64,000 nt of DNA, from NCBI GenBank assembly GCA_028819475.1, contig JAPPLJ010000041.1, positions 43,698-107,697 on the forward strand, in the 5' to 3' direction. Below are positions 44,033-52,982 of this stretch, one piece after another. The DNA comes from Rhodospirillaceae bacterium. GTDB taxonomy: Bacteria; Pseudomonadota; Alphaproteobacteria; Bin65. Numbering within the stretch: the first letter of the stretch is position 1; every line of letters begins with the position of its first letter. Position numbers and translations under genes: made by a program. The notes beneath the pieces were generated by a model. The model had not been told where the DNA came from and searched no databases. It saw nothing but the letters and a program-made list of their open reading frames with translations.

Positions 44033-44983
44033 TTATTTGTCCGGAATCGGCCTGTCCCCGCCGTCCGCAAAACGCCGGGCCAGGGGTTTCAGCATGGCCG
44101 GTGCCATGTAAATCGGGAATTGCGCCACCGCGAGGAACAGCAGGGTTTCCGCATTGACGGCCGACGGCACGGCGCCCAGCAGGATCGCCATGTTGCGCAG
44201 GCCGCTGGACAGCCCCACGGTCAGCGCAAACCGGCGTCCGAGAAACAGGAAGGCGAGGCCTCCCGTTACGAAGAGAAGGGCCGTCAATCCGATGACGAAG
44301 GCCAGTATCCGGAGCACATGTCCAGGATCGTCCGCGAACCGGGCGGCGAGGCCATCGACAATCCCGAGCGCGAACAGAATCAACGCGGCCAGCAACCCGG
44401 CCTCGAACCCGGGCGCGAAGCGGCGCCGGCCGTCGGCGCCCAGGACGCGCCGGAACAACAGCGCCGCCAGAAACGCGCTGCCGACGAAGGCGGCCAGGCG
44501 CAGCAGCATCTCGCCGACCCCCACGTTGAGATCGAGGCCAAGCAACACCAGGACGACGAAAGGCATCACGAAGGGCGCCGCCGCCGTCATCGACAACAGC
44601 ACGCCGAGGCTGAGCGGTGCATCGAGCCCGACGAACCGTGCGAGGGCCGGCGAGCCCATGAGCGGCGGCGATGCGGTCCACAGAACCGCCGCTGCCAGCA
44701 GGGCGCCGTCGAGCGACAGGCCCGTCCCGAGGAGCCAGGCAAGTCCGGGCGAAATCAGCAGCAGCCAGAATCCGACACCGATAACGAGGCCCGGCCGTTT
44801 GACGAACCGGACCGTGCCGGCCCAGTCGTCCTGCACCATGGACAGGAACAGCAGCAGCCAGACGAAAACACCGAGATAGGGACTGAACAGCGGCGGCAGG
44901 CTTGGAAAGATCAGCCCCACGAAGATGCAGAAAAACAACAGCGTTGTTGCGTGCCGGGCGACGGCCTCCAGTATCTTCGACAT
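44033..44983 (-). CDS. BASS/arsenical-resistance-3-like membrane transporter
   Basis: A 316-residue protein with about ten hydrophobic helices in the arrangement of the bile acid:sodium symporter/ACR3 superfamily: LLFLSMVQDDWAGTVRFVKRPGLVIGV in the first half, LGVLLSMTAAAPFVMPFVV and GLSSGLRNMAILLGAVP in the second, where paired crossover motifs occur. Substrate uncertain; organic acid uptake is as likely as efflux. It lies 17 bases after an old yellow enzyme gene on the same strand. Confidence 0.75.
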   Translation of the reverse strand: MSKILEAVARHATTLLFFCIFVGLIFPSLPPLFSPYLGVFVWLLLFLSMVQDDWAGTVRFVKRPGLVIGVGFWLLLISPGLAWLLGTGLSLDGALLAAAVLWTASPPLMGSPALARFVGLDAPLSLGVLLSMTAAAPFVMPFVVLVLLGLDLNVGVGEMLLRLAAFVGSAFLAALLFRRVLGADGRRRFAPGFEAGLLAALILFALGIVDGLAARFADDPGHVLRILAFVIGLTALLFVTGGLAFLFLGRRFALTVGLSSGLRNMAILLGAVPSAVNAETLLFLAVAQFPIYMAPAMLKPLARRFADGGDRPIPDK

Positions 44984-45000
44984 GCCCGGCCTGCGATCGC

Positions 45001-46155
45001 CTACCGGCTCTGTTCGTCCGGGCCAAGCCCGACGGTCCGGGCCCGGTAGTCAAGCCACCAGCCGTAAGGCTTCGGCCAGAACCGGAAATCCGGATCCGCC
45101 CCGAGTTCGCGGGCTGCGTGAAGCGCCCAATAGGGATCGAGCAGCGCCTCGCGGCCGATCGCGACGAGGTCGCACTGCCCGCGCTGGAGAATGTCCTCGG
45201 CCTGCCGGGCTTCGGTGATCAGGCCGACGCCCATCGTGCAGAGTCCGGTACGCCGGCGAATTTGCTCTGCCAGGCCGACCTGGAAGCCCGCCACCCGCCG
45301 CCCGCGGATGGCGAATCCCTGGGCTCCGATGCCGCCGGACGAGCAGTCGATGACATCGATGCCGAGCTTCTGCAGTTCGCCGACAAAGACGACGACCTCG
45401 TCCATCGTCCAGCTGGGATCCCCTTCGTCACTGGCCGAGAGGCGCAGGAAGACCGGCTTTTCCTGCGGCCACACGAGGCGCACCCGCTCCGCCACCTGCA
45501 AGGGAAACCGCATGCGGCCCTCGAGCGTGCCGCCCCAGGCGTCGTTGCGCCGGTTCGAGACAGCGGACAGGAACTGGTGCAGCAGGTAGCCGTGGGCGGC
45601 GTGGATTTCGACGATGTCGAACCCGGCCTCCTGCGCCCGCTGCGCGGCCTCGCCCCAAGCGTCGACGAGGGCGGCAATTTCACCGGCGTCCAGCGCGCGG
45701 GGCGGCCTGGCCGCGTCGGACAAGGGAACGGCGCTCGGCGCCACGGTCTCCCAGGGCGGCTCGCCGGCGTCGGCGTCGCTGCCGTCGAGCGGCGCGCCGC
45801 CGTCCCAGGGACGCCGCGAACTCGCCTTGCGCCCGGCATGGGCAAGCTGGATGCCGGGGACCACTCCCCTATCTTTCAGGTAACTTGCGATGCGCCGCAG
45901 CGCTTCCGCGTGATCGTCCGACCAGACGCCGAGGTCGCCATGCGTGATGCGGCCGCGGGCCTCGACAGCCGTGGCTTCCGTAAAGACCAGCCCGGCGCCG
46001 GCGAACCCGCCCAAGTGCTGAAAATGCCAGTCGTTGGCCAGGCCGCCGCCGGCCGAATACTGGCACATGGGCGATATGACGACGCGGTTGGGAAACTCGA
46101 CCTCGCGGAGCTTCAGGGGAGAAAACAACAGGGACGGCGCGGCGCGTTCTGGCAC
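45001..46155 (-). CDS. NADH:flavin oxidoreductase, old yellow enzyme family (YqjM-like)
   Basis: A 384-residue FMN barrel: LLFSPLKLREVEFPNRVVISPMCQYSA at the start with the thermophilic-like Cys (PMCQYS) near FMN, IQLAHAGRKAS, the HAAHGYLLHQFLS substrate-side histidine pair, and SNRRNDAWGGTLEGRMRF. These features mark the YqjM subgroup of ene-reductases, which reduce activated double bonds. Probably cotranscribed with the membrane transporter downstream. Confidence 0.92.
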   Translation of the reverse strand: MPERAAPSLLFSPLKLREVEFPNRVVISPMCQYSAGGGLANDWHFQHLGGFAGAGLVFTEATAVEARGRITHGDLGVWSDDHAEALRRIASYLKDRGVVPGIQLAHAGRKASSRRPWDGGAPLDGSDADAGEPPWETVAPSAVPLSDAARPPRALDAGEIAALVDAWGEAAQRAQEAGFDIVEIHAAHGYLLHQFLSAVSNRRNDAWGGTLEGRMRFPLQVAERVRLVWPQEKPVFLRLSASDEGDPSWTMDEVVVFVGELQKLGIDVIDCSSGGIGAQGFAIRGRRVAGFQVGLAEQIRRRTGLCTMGVGLITEARQAEDILQRGQCDLVAIGREALLDPYWALHAARELGADPDFRFWPKPYGWWLDYRARTVGLGPDEQSR

Positions 46156-46214
46156 GTCAGGACCTCCGGAACGGCGCCCTCGCCGGCTCGGCTATCATGC
46201 CGGTCGGGTGCGCC

Positions 46215-46979
46215 TCAGGCCTCGCCCAGATAGGCCTTGCGGATCTTCTCGCTCCTCAGGATGTTCTCCGCCGTGTCGCTGATGACGATCTGGCCGTTCT
46301 GAAGAACATATCCCCGGTCGGCCACGGACAGCGCCATGGTGGCGTTCTGCTCGACGATGAACATGGTCGTGCCGGCAGCCCCGATCCCGGCGATGACGTC
46401 GTAGACCTTCTCGACCAGGGCCGGCGCCAGGCCCATGGACGGCTCGTCCATGAGGATCATCTTCGGGCGCGCCATGAGCGCGCGGGCGACGGCGACCATC
46501 TGCTGCTCGCCGCCGGAAAGCGTGCCGCCGGTCTGCCCCAGCCGTTCCCGGATGGCCGGAAACAGCTCCAGCACCCGGTCCATGTCTTCCTGGGCCCTGT
46601 TGTTCTTCTCGCGGCGGTGGACATAGGCGCCCATGAGCAGGTTTTCGCGCACCGTCATGGTCGGGAACAGGCGCCTGGCCTCGGGCACCGGCGCCAGGCC
46701 CATGGCGATCACCTCGCCCGTGGACAGGCCGTCGATGCGCCTGCCGCCGAACCAGACGGAACCGGAAACGGGTTTCACCAGGCCGAGAATGGTCTTCATG
46801 GTGGTCGTCTTGCCCGACGCATTGCCGCCCAGCAGCGACACCACCTCGCCCGGATAGACCTCCAGATTGACTTCCTTGAGAATTCTGATCGACCCGTAAT
46901 AGGTGACCACGTCCTCGAGCTTCAGCAGCGGCTCTGCGGCCTCGATTTCCACCTCCGCGGCGGTCGCGCTTTGCTGCAT
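46215..46979 (-). CDS. livF: Branched-chain amino acid-type ABC transporter ATP-binding protein LivF
   Basis: 254 residues from ATG 46979 with a strong GGAGGGAGGA ribosome site. Walker A LLGGNASGKTTTMKTILG (GGNASGKT where GRNGAGKT is common), the sequence LSGGEQQMVAVARALM, and Walker B MILMDEPSMGLAPALVEKV are the LivF pattern. Its partners livG, livM, livH and livJ are on the same strand but begin 3.9 kb away, beyond an opposite-strand cassette, so it needs its own promoter. Confidence 0.93.
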   Translation of the reverse strand: MQQSATAAEVEIEAAEPLLKLEDVVTYYGSIRILKEVNLEVYPGEVVSLLGGNASGKTTTMKTILGLVKPVSGSVWFGGRRIDGLSTGEVIAMGLAPVPEARRLFPTMTVRENLLMGAYVHRREKNNRAQEDMDRVLELFPAIRERLGQTGGTLSGGEQQMVAVARALMARPKMILMDEPSMGLAPALVEKVYDVIAGIGAAGTTMFIVEQNATMALSVADRGYVLQNGQIVISDTAENILRSEKIRKAYLGEA

Positions 46980-47293
46980 GGGTCCTCCCTCCGGGGGCCG
47001 CCTCGCTTTCCGGGACCATAATGTCCCGCCCCGTACCGGCACAAGTACGGGATCATCCCGGAGCGCGTCGGGGAACCGGCCCGAGGGCGCCGTTGACACG
47101 AATTTCTGTAACCGGGGATACTTGATCATTTCTGAGCAGGCGCGGCGGCCCCGAATTATAATGGTCGGCGGGCTGTCGGGGCGATATTCCCTGAGACCCG
47201 CCGTTCGCCCGCGCCGGTTTGGCTAACTGGGCGTCGGAACCGGTTCTGGAGAACCGGTATCGGCGCCCCGTCTGTCCGGACAGGTAACCCGGT
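46980..47293. promoter_or_regulatory. Divergent regulatory region livF / amidohydrolase
   Basis: A 314-base gap. On the plus strand TTGACA (47093-47098) and GATACT (47117-47122), 18 bases apart, are the best promoter; a TATAAT at 47157-47162 lacks a good -35. Downstream, ACCGGTTC-TGGA-GAACCGGT (47239-47258) is a perfect 8-bp hairpin and CTGTCCGGACAG (47272-47283) a perfect palindrome ending 10 bases before the amidohydrolase ATG. That gene lacks a clear ribosome site. Confidence 0.45.
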
Positions 47294-48712
47294 ATGCGAA
47301 CTGTAATCCGGAACGGGACGGTCATCGCCTGGACAGGCGAAAGGCATCGCGCAGTCGAAAACGGCGCGGTCGCTTTCGAAGACGACCGGATCGTCTCCGC
47401 CGGTCCGGACGACGGGGCGGCAGCCGACCGCGAAATTGATGCGACCGGGCGCCTGGTGATCCCCGGACTGGTCAACAGCCACCTGCACGTCACCGACACG
47501 CCCTACACCAAGGGCTACCTGGAGGAGATCGGCAGTTCGTCGGCCGACGGAACGCCCACGAATTTTTTCGCGCTCTACAAGGCCCTGCCCAGCGTGCGCG
47601 CGGCGACGGATGCCGAAGCCCAGGTCGCGGCCGCCGAGTGCGCGTTCGCGGAACTCGCCCTCACCGGTTCGACGACCGTCGTCGAACTCGGATACGATTT
47701 CGAGATCGGCGGCGACGGAGACATCTCGATTACGGAGCGCGTGGCGGACGGTGCGGGCCGGTCCGGCCTACGCTGCTACTCCGGTCCCCGCTATCGCAGC
47801 CGCTACTACGGCGACGACGACAAGGGGGGCGTCTTCTACAGGGAATACGGGGCAAGGGCGCAGAAGCGGTTCGAGGACTGCGTCGCGTTCTGCCGCACAT
47901 GGAACGGCCGATACGACGACCGCCTCCGCACCATGCTCGCACCGGGCCAGATCGATACCTGCGAGGCACAGCTCCTCAAAGAGACCCGGCGCTACGCCGA
48001 CGAACTCGGAGTCCCGATCCAGCTCCATGCCGGACAGTCCCCCAACGAATTTGCCCGCGTCCGGGAAACCGAGAACAGGACGACGGTCGAGCTGATGATG
48101 GATACCGGCCTGCTGGGGCCGGACCTCATCGTCGGGCACGGCCAGATCATGAGCGGCGACGGCGACGTCATGAGCATGGGCGCGCACGAAACCGCCGCCC
48201 TGCGCGACTCGCAAACGACGATCTGCCATCTGCCCTGGGTCAAGGCCCGGCGCGGCGGCGTCATCGATTCGATCCACAAATACCGGGAACTGGGCATCCG
48301 CCAGTGCCTCGGGACGGACACCTATCCGTTCGACATGTTCAACGACATGCGGATTGCGTCGGTGGTCTGCAAGATCGTCGAGAAGACGGCCGAGGTTGCG
48401 GCGTCGGAGGACGTTTTCCACATGGCGACCGTGGGCGGCGCGGACGCGCTGGGCCGGCCCGACCTCGGCCGCCTCGCGCCCGGCTGCAAGGCCGATATCG
48501 TCCTGGTCCGCACCGACACGCCGAAAGCCACGCCGGTCTACGATCCGTTCAAGTTCCTCGTCCTGGCCGCCACGGGGGGCGATGTCGATCGCGTCATCGT
48601 CGACGGGCGGACGATCGTCCGGGACGGCGAGGTTCTGACGATCGACGTTCCCGCCGCCGTCCGGCGGGTCAACGAAGCGAGCGAACGCGTCCGGGCCGCG
48701 CTCGATTTCTAG
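47294..48712 (+). CDS. Metal-dependent amidohydrolase (ATZ/TRZ/SSNA-like)
   Basis: A 472-residue amidohydrolase superfamily enzyme. VIPGLVNSHLHVTD carries the first metal His pair, IQLHAGQSPNEF and LIVGHGQIM the next histidines, and CLGTDTYPFDMFNDMR the catalytic Asp. The flanking N- and C-terminal strands make the usual composite domain (EIDATGRLVIPGL and ADIVLVRTD). Such enzymes deaminate or dechlorinate N-heterocycles such as triazines, guanine or S-adenosylhomocysteine. It leads the four-gene plus-strand cassette lying inside the liv operon. Confidence 0.9.
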   Translation: MRTVIRNGTVIAWTGERHRAVENGAVAFEDDRIVSAGPDDGAAADREIDATGRLVIPGLVNSHLHVTDTPYTKGYLEEIGSSSADGTPTNFFALYKALPSVRAATDAEAQVAAAECAFAELALTGSTTVVELGYDFEIGGDGDISITERVADGAGRSGLRCYSGPRYRSRYYGDDDKGGVFYREYGARAQKRFEDCVAFCRTWNGRYDDRLRTMLAPGQIDTCEAQLLKETRRYADELGVPIQLHAGQSPNEFARVRETENRTTVELMMDTGLLGPDLIVGHGQIMSGDGDVMSMGAHETAALRDSQTTICHLPWVKARRGGVIDSIHKYRELGIRQCLGTDTYPFDMFNDMRIASVVCKIVEKTAEVAASEDVFHMATVGGADALGRPDLGRLAPGCKADIVLVRTDTPKATPVYDPFKFLVLAATGGDVDRVIVDGRTIVRDGEVLTIDVPAAVRRVNEASERVRAALDF

Positions 48713-48765
48713 CGTGCGATACGTTAATTCCCGTCCAAATCGCAATCGATGTGGAGGAACCGACC

Positions 48766-49194
48766 TTGCCCCTGGAAAACCTCAACCATTTTCTCGTGGC
48801 CGCCAAAGACCTTGAGGCAACCCGGACATTCTATGTCGACGTCCTGGGCCTCGAAGAGGGCTTCCGGCCGCCCTTCGATTTTCGCGGCCACTGGATCTAT
48901 CTGGGCGGCCGCGCGGTGGTCCATCTGGCCGACCACCGGGACTATCTCGACAAGGTCGACCATATCCGCGACGGTTCCGGGGACAGCGCCACGGGCCCGA
49001 TCGATCATATCGCCTTCGAGGCGACCGGCCTGCGGGCTATGGTCGAGACGCTGGAAAAACACGGCGTCCCAGCGCGCCACCGCAAGGTGCCGGACGTCGG
49101 CCTGCACCAGGTCTTCGTCCACGACCCGAACGGAGTCCTGATCGAACTGAACTACCCGGCGGACGAAGGGGCCGATGTGGAGCTATCCGGCTAG
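48766..49194 (+). CDS. VOC/glyoxalase-fold protein, TTG start
   Basis: A 142-residue protein of the vicinal-oxygen-chelate fold: LENLNHFLVAAKDLEATRTFYVDVLGLEEG in the first half and IDHIAFEATGLRAMVETLEKHG plus HQVFVHDPNGVLIELNY in the second. The start was set at TTG 48766 because GGAGGA (48753-48758) is seven bases upstream; a GTG at 48751 overlaps the ribosome site. Metal-ligand positions His and Glu are present. Possibly an epimerase, dioxygenase or lyase; function not determinable. Confidence 0.82.
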   Translation: MPLENLNHFLVAAKDLEATRTFYVDVLGLEEGFRPPFDFRGHWIYLGGRAVVHLADHRDYLDKVDHIRDGSGDSATGPIDHIAFEATGLRAMVETLEKHGVPARHRKVPDVGLHQVFVHDPNGVLIELNYPADEGADVELSG

Positions 49195-49299
49195 GGTGCA
49201 ACTGCGCTATTCGGAAGCGTAACCCGCATTTCTGAAGTAGATTGCGCATTCTGCCGGTGACGCCCGCTTCCCGGCCGGGCGCGAACGAGGGAGGGAAAC

Positions 49300-50064
49300 A
49301 TGGTACTCGGACATCGCATTCACGGTAACGGCCCCGAGAAGGCGTTCCTGTACAACGACTGGCTGGCCAGCGCGGAGAGCTGGGACCCGACGCTTCCCTA
49401 TCTGGATACGGAGCGCTTCACCTACATCCTGACGGACCTGCGGGGCTACGGCGAATCCCTGGACCAGACCGGCGAATACAACGAGGTGGAGGGGGCAGCC
49501 GATACCCTCGCGCTGGCCGATCACCTGGGCTTGGAGAAATTCCACCTCGTCGGGTTCTCCATGACCGGCATGGTGGTCGAGCGCCTCGCCATCGACGCGC
49601 CGGAGCGCATCAAGAGCGTGGTCGCCATCGGCCCGGTATCGGCGGCCGGCATCAAGATGAGCGACGAGGAGCGCCAGTTCTTCGTCGACGTCATCACGAA
49701 CGACGACAAGGCGCGGGAACTCGCCGACCGCATCACCGGCGGGCAGCTCTCCCGCCAATGGCAGGACGTCAAGCTGCGCCTGGCCCGCGAGACCCGCACG
49801 CCCGAGGCGGCGCGGGGCTATCTCGACATGTGGACCCTGCACGATTTCTCCGACGAAGCGGGGGCCCACGACGTGCCCTTCCTGGTCATCGGCTGCCGCT
49901 ACGACCAGCCGAATTTCCTGGAAGACGACATGCGCAACACCTTCCTCAAGTGGCACAAGAATATCGAGCTGGTGATGATGGACTGCGGCCACTGCCCGAT
50001 GCAGGAGATGCCGATCCGGCTGCAGACCCTGATGGAAGACTTTATGAACAAGCACGCCGGCTGA
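49300..50064 (+). CDS. Alpha/beta hydrolase
   Basis: A 254-residue alpha/beta hydrolase starting at ATG 49300 after GAGGGAGGG. The nucleophile elbow is GFSMTGMVVE (Ser in GxSxTG), TDLRGYGES is the strand-4 loop and a late DCGHCPMQE gives the His. Overall closest in layout to C-C bond or ester hydrolases of aromatic breakdown. Cotranscribed with the enoyl-CoA hydratase-like gene six bases downstream. Confidence 0.88.
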   Translation: MVLGHRIHGNGPEKAFLYNDWLASAESWDPTLPYLDTERFTYILTDLRGYGESLDQTGEYNEVEGAADTLALADHLGLEKFHLVGFSMTGMVVERLAIDAPERIKSVVAIGPVSAAGIKMSDEERQFFVDVITNDDKARELADRITGGQLSRQWQDVKLRLARETRTPEAARGYLDMWTLHDFSDEAGAHDVPFLVIGCRYDQPNFLEDDMRNTFLKWHKNIELVMMDCGHCPMQEMPIRLQTLMEDFMNKHAG

Positions 50065-50070
50065 GGCGCC

Positions 50071-50850
50071 ATGGTTCGCCCCTGTGCCCGGGTCGTCGGT
50101 GAAGACATCGGCGCCGTCAGGGTCCTTACGCTCGACAACGAGGCCAAGCGCAACGCCTTCTCGGGCTCGATGGCCGACGACCTGTTGCGGCTGTTCCGGG
50201 AGGCCGACGCGACCGCCGCGGTCCGTTGCGTCGTCGTCACCGGGGCCGGCCGCAAGGCATTCTCGAGCGGCCACGACCTGACGGAGGTTCTTGGTGCAAG
50301 CGAGGCCGCCGTCGGCGCGGACGCCAACCGCGCCTTCGTCCATCCCGCGAACATGGCCAAGCCGGTGATCGCCGCCGTCAACGGCGCGGCCTATGCCGGC
50401 GGCTTCATTCTGGCGCTCTCCTGCGATCTCCGGGTGGCGAGCCGGAACGCCGCGTTCTGCGTCCCCGGCGCCCGCATCGGGCTGCTGCCGATCGGCGGCC
50501 AGTTGAGCCGGCTGCTCCATGTCATGCCCCATGCCCGGGCGCTGGAGATGGCCCTGACCGCGCAGCCCATGACGGCTGGGGAGGCGCATGGCCTCGGCTT
50601 CGTCAACCGGCTGGTGCCGGAGGGCGAGGCGCTGCCGGCCGCGCTGGCCCTCGCCGCGGACATCGCGGCAAATTCGCCCGCCGTAGCGCGGGCGATCAAG
50701 AGAGGGGTCGACGTTTCGCTCCGGAAGGGCGTCGCAGCGGGCGAAGCCTGGGAATGGGAAACCGGCCCTGCCCTCGCCGGCCATGCCGATGCCGAAGAGG
50801 GCGTCCGCGCCTTTCTTGAAAAACGCCGGCCCCGGTTCGAGGACAGCTGA
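50071..50850 (+). CDS. Enoyl-CoA hydratase/isomerase family (crotonase)
   Basis: A 259-residue crotonase: TLDNEAKRNAFSGSMADDLLRLF, the oxyanion-hole stretch FSSGHDLTEV, and NGAAYAGGFILALSCDLRVAS, where Gly-Gly and the later PGARIGLLPIGGQLSRLLHV follow the family plan. Hydrates, isomerises or cleaves acyl-CoA thioesters. Last gene of the plus-strand cassette; its stop is only four bases from the stop of livG. Confidence 0.9.
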   Translation: MVRPCARVVGEDIGAVRVLTLDNEAKRNAFSGSMADDLLRLFREADATAAVRCVVVTGAGRKAFSSGHDLTEVLGASEAAVGADANRAFVHPANMAKPVIAAVNGAAYAGGFILALSCDLRVASRNAAFCVPGARIGLLPIGGQLSRLLHVMPHARALEMALTAQPMTAGEAHGLGFVNRLVPEGEALPAALALAADIAANSPAVARAIKRGVDVSLRKGVAAGEAWEWETGPALAGHADAEEGVRAFLEKRRPRFEDS

Positions 50851-50854
50851 CGGC

Positions 50855-51658
50855 CTAGTGCCTCGCAGCCCTTTTTCCGAGATAAGCCTCGATTACGGCC
50901 GGGTGGGTGGAGACCTCGCGGAAGGAGCCCTCGGCGATCTTGGTGCCGTGGTCGAACGCGAAGACCCGGTGCGCCACGCCTTCCACCAGCGCCATGTCAT
51001 GCTCGATGAGGAGCACCGTGTGGCCCTTCTCGTGGATGCGCTGGATATCCTCGATGACGCCCCTTGTCTCGGTCGGGTTCATGCCGGCAACCGGCTCATC
51101 CAGCAGGATCAGCCGCGGCCGCGAGGCGACGCAGCGGGCGATCTCCAGGCGCCGGCGGTTGGCGTAGGAAAGCGACGACGCCGGCTCGTTGCACATGCTG
51201 ATGAGGCGCGCGCCGAACAGGGAAAGCGTCTCCAGCGCCGCTTCCTCGGCGCCCCTGTCCTGCCGGCGCAGCCATTTGGGTTTCAGGAGCGCCGGGAGGA
51301 ACCCCGCGTTGACGTGGGAACTCATGGCGACCAGCACGTTTTCCAGCACCGTCAGGTTGGGGAACAGGCGCAGCGTCTGGAAAGTCCGGGCCAGGCCCTG
51401 CGCGTTGATCTTGTGGGTCGGCAGATCGAGAAGATTGCGGCGCTCGCCGCCGAACAGGATCTGTCCCGAGGTGGCGTCGTAGAGGTGCATGACGAGGTTG
51501 AAGAAGGTCGTCTTGCCGGACCCGTTGGGCCCGATGATGGCGGTGATCTCGCCTTCGCGGACCTCCAGGCTGAGGTCGTTGACCGCCAGCACGCCGCCGA
51601 AATTCTTGGTCAGCGCCTGGCTGGCGAGGATGGTCGCGCCGGTGTCGTCTGCAGCCAT
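50855..51658 (-). CDS. livG: Branched-chain amino acid-type ABC transporter ATP-binding protein LivG
   Basis: 267 residues with Walker A IIGPNGSGKTTFFNLV, signature SLSYANRRRLEIARCV (S-Y-A-N-R-R-R in place of SGGQ, typical of LivG), and Walker B LILLDEPVAGMNPTET. ATP hydrolysis subunit paired with LivF. Last gene of the livJHMG block. Confidence 0.93.
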   Translation of the reverse strand: MAADDTGATILASQALTKNFGGVLAVNDLSLEVREGEITAIIGPNGSGKTTFFNLVMHLYDATSGQILFGGERRNLLDLPTHKINAQGLARTFQTLRLFPNLTVLENVLVAMSSHVNAGFLPALLKPKWLRRQDRGAEEAALETLSLFGARLISMCNEPASSLSYANRRRLEIARCVASRPRLILLDEPVAGMNPTETRGVIEDIQRIHEKGHTVLLIEHDMALVEGVAHRVFAFDHGTKIAEGSFREVSTHPAVIEAYLGKRAARH

Positions 51659-51677
51659 GGCGTTTCTCGCCGCCGCT

Positions 51678-52964
51678 TCAGGCCTTCACTTCGTCCGGCA
51701 GGCCCGCGGCTTCGGCGTCGTCGCGTCCGGACTCGGCGATGAGGGTATTGATCTTCTCGGCCTGCAGTTCCCGGCGCCGACGCGAGTTGGGGAACAGGCC
51801 CTGGGGCCGGTAGATCATGATCAGCACCAGGGCGCCGCCGAACAGCAGCATGCGCAGGTCCTCGAACTCGCGCAGGCGTTCGGGGATCAGGGTGAGCGCG
51901 ACGGCGCCGACCACGACGCCGGCGATGTTGCCCATGCCGCCGATGATGACCATGGCGAGGATCATGATCGACGTCAGCAGGACGAAGTTGTCCGGATGCA
52001 CGAACCCGATCATGTGGGCGAAGACGGCGCCGCCGATGCCGCCGAAAAAGGCGCCGGTGGAAAAGGCGATGATCTTGAGCCGGGTGACGTTGACGCCGAA
52101 GCACCTGGCCGCCACCTCGTCCTCGCGGATGGCCTCCCACTGCCGTCCGAGATTGGAATCGCGCAGCCGGATGCTGACGAAGATGGTCAGCGCCACGATG
52201 ATCAGGGCCAGGAAGTAGAAGTTCATCTGGAACGGCAGCTCCAGCTCGCCGATCGTGATCGGCGTGACGAAATCCCACCCGAGGATCGAGGGCGGCGGAA
52301 TATTGATGACCCCGTCCGTCCCGTGGGTCAGGAAGGTGAAATTGCGGTGCAGGAGGTTCATGATCAGCCCGTAGCCGAGCGTCACCAGCGCAAGATAGTG
52401 GTCGCTCACCCGGAGCGCGGGCCAGGCGACCAGGAATCCGAAAAAGGCGGCCGTGAGCCCGCCCAGCGGCAGCCCGATCCAGAAGCTCACGTCGAAGATC
52501 ACCGCGAGCTGCGAACTCATATAGGCGCCGGCGGCGAAGTAGACGGCGAACCCCACATCCAGGAGCCCGCAGAACCCGAGCGTGATGTTGAGTCCCAGGG
52601 CCATGATGGCGAAGATGGCGGCGAGCGCGCCCAGGTGGATGAGATACGGGTTGTCGAGAAAGAAGAAGGGGAAAGCGACGAGAAGCCCGACCAGGACCAG
52701 CTGGGAGAAGCGTTTGTCTTTCGTGATGCGTTCCCCGGCCCACCGGTTGAGCCCGGGCAGGCGGCCCCAGCCGATCGCGCCGGCGACGATGAGCAGCAGG
52801 AAGCCGGTCACGAGGATGGTGTCCTCCAGCGCCAGCCCGACCATGAAAGCGGCGAACAACGCCGCCTGGCAGCCGCCCAGGGCCAGCCGGTCCCTGACCT
52901 TTTCGGCCAGGGACCGGGTGTCCTCGCGCGCCACCTGGGTTTCTATGAAATCGACTTCGGGCAC
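51678..52964 (-). CDS. livM: Branched-chain amino acid-type ABC transporter permease LivM
   Basis: 428 residues with about ten hydrophobic helices; NITLGFCGLLDVGFAVYFAAGAYM and GGMGNIAGVVVGAVALTLIPERLREF are LivM-type motifs. The N-terminus is longer than the usual ~320 residues, with about 75 extra residues that include helical hydrophobic parts before the conserved region. Second permease of the heterodimer with LivH. Confidence 0.92.
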   Translation of the reverse strand: MPEVDFIETQVAREDTRSLAEKVRDRLALGGCQAALFAAFMVGLALEDTILVTGFLLLIVAGAIGWGRLPGLNRWAGERITKDKRFSQLVLVGLLVAFPFFFLDNPYLIHLGALAAIFAIMALGLNITLGFCGLLDVGFAVYFAAGAYMSSQLAVIFDVSFWIGLPLGGLTAAFFGFLVAWPALRVSDHYLALVTLGYGLIMNLLHRNFTFLTHGTDGVINIPPPSILGWDFVTPITIGELELPFQMNFYFLALIIVALTIFVSIRLRDSNLGRQWEAIREDEVAARCFGVNVTRLKIIAFSTGAFFGGIGGAVFAHMIGFVHPDNFVLLTSIMILAMVIIGGMGNIAGVVVGAVALTLIPERLREFEDLRMLLFGGALVLIMIYRPQGLFPNSRRRRELQAEKINTLIAESGRDDAEAAGLPDEVKA

Positions 52965-52982
52965 GTCGCCGGCTCCTCTGCC

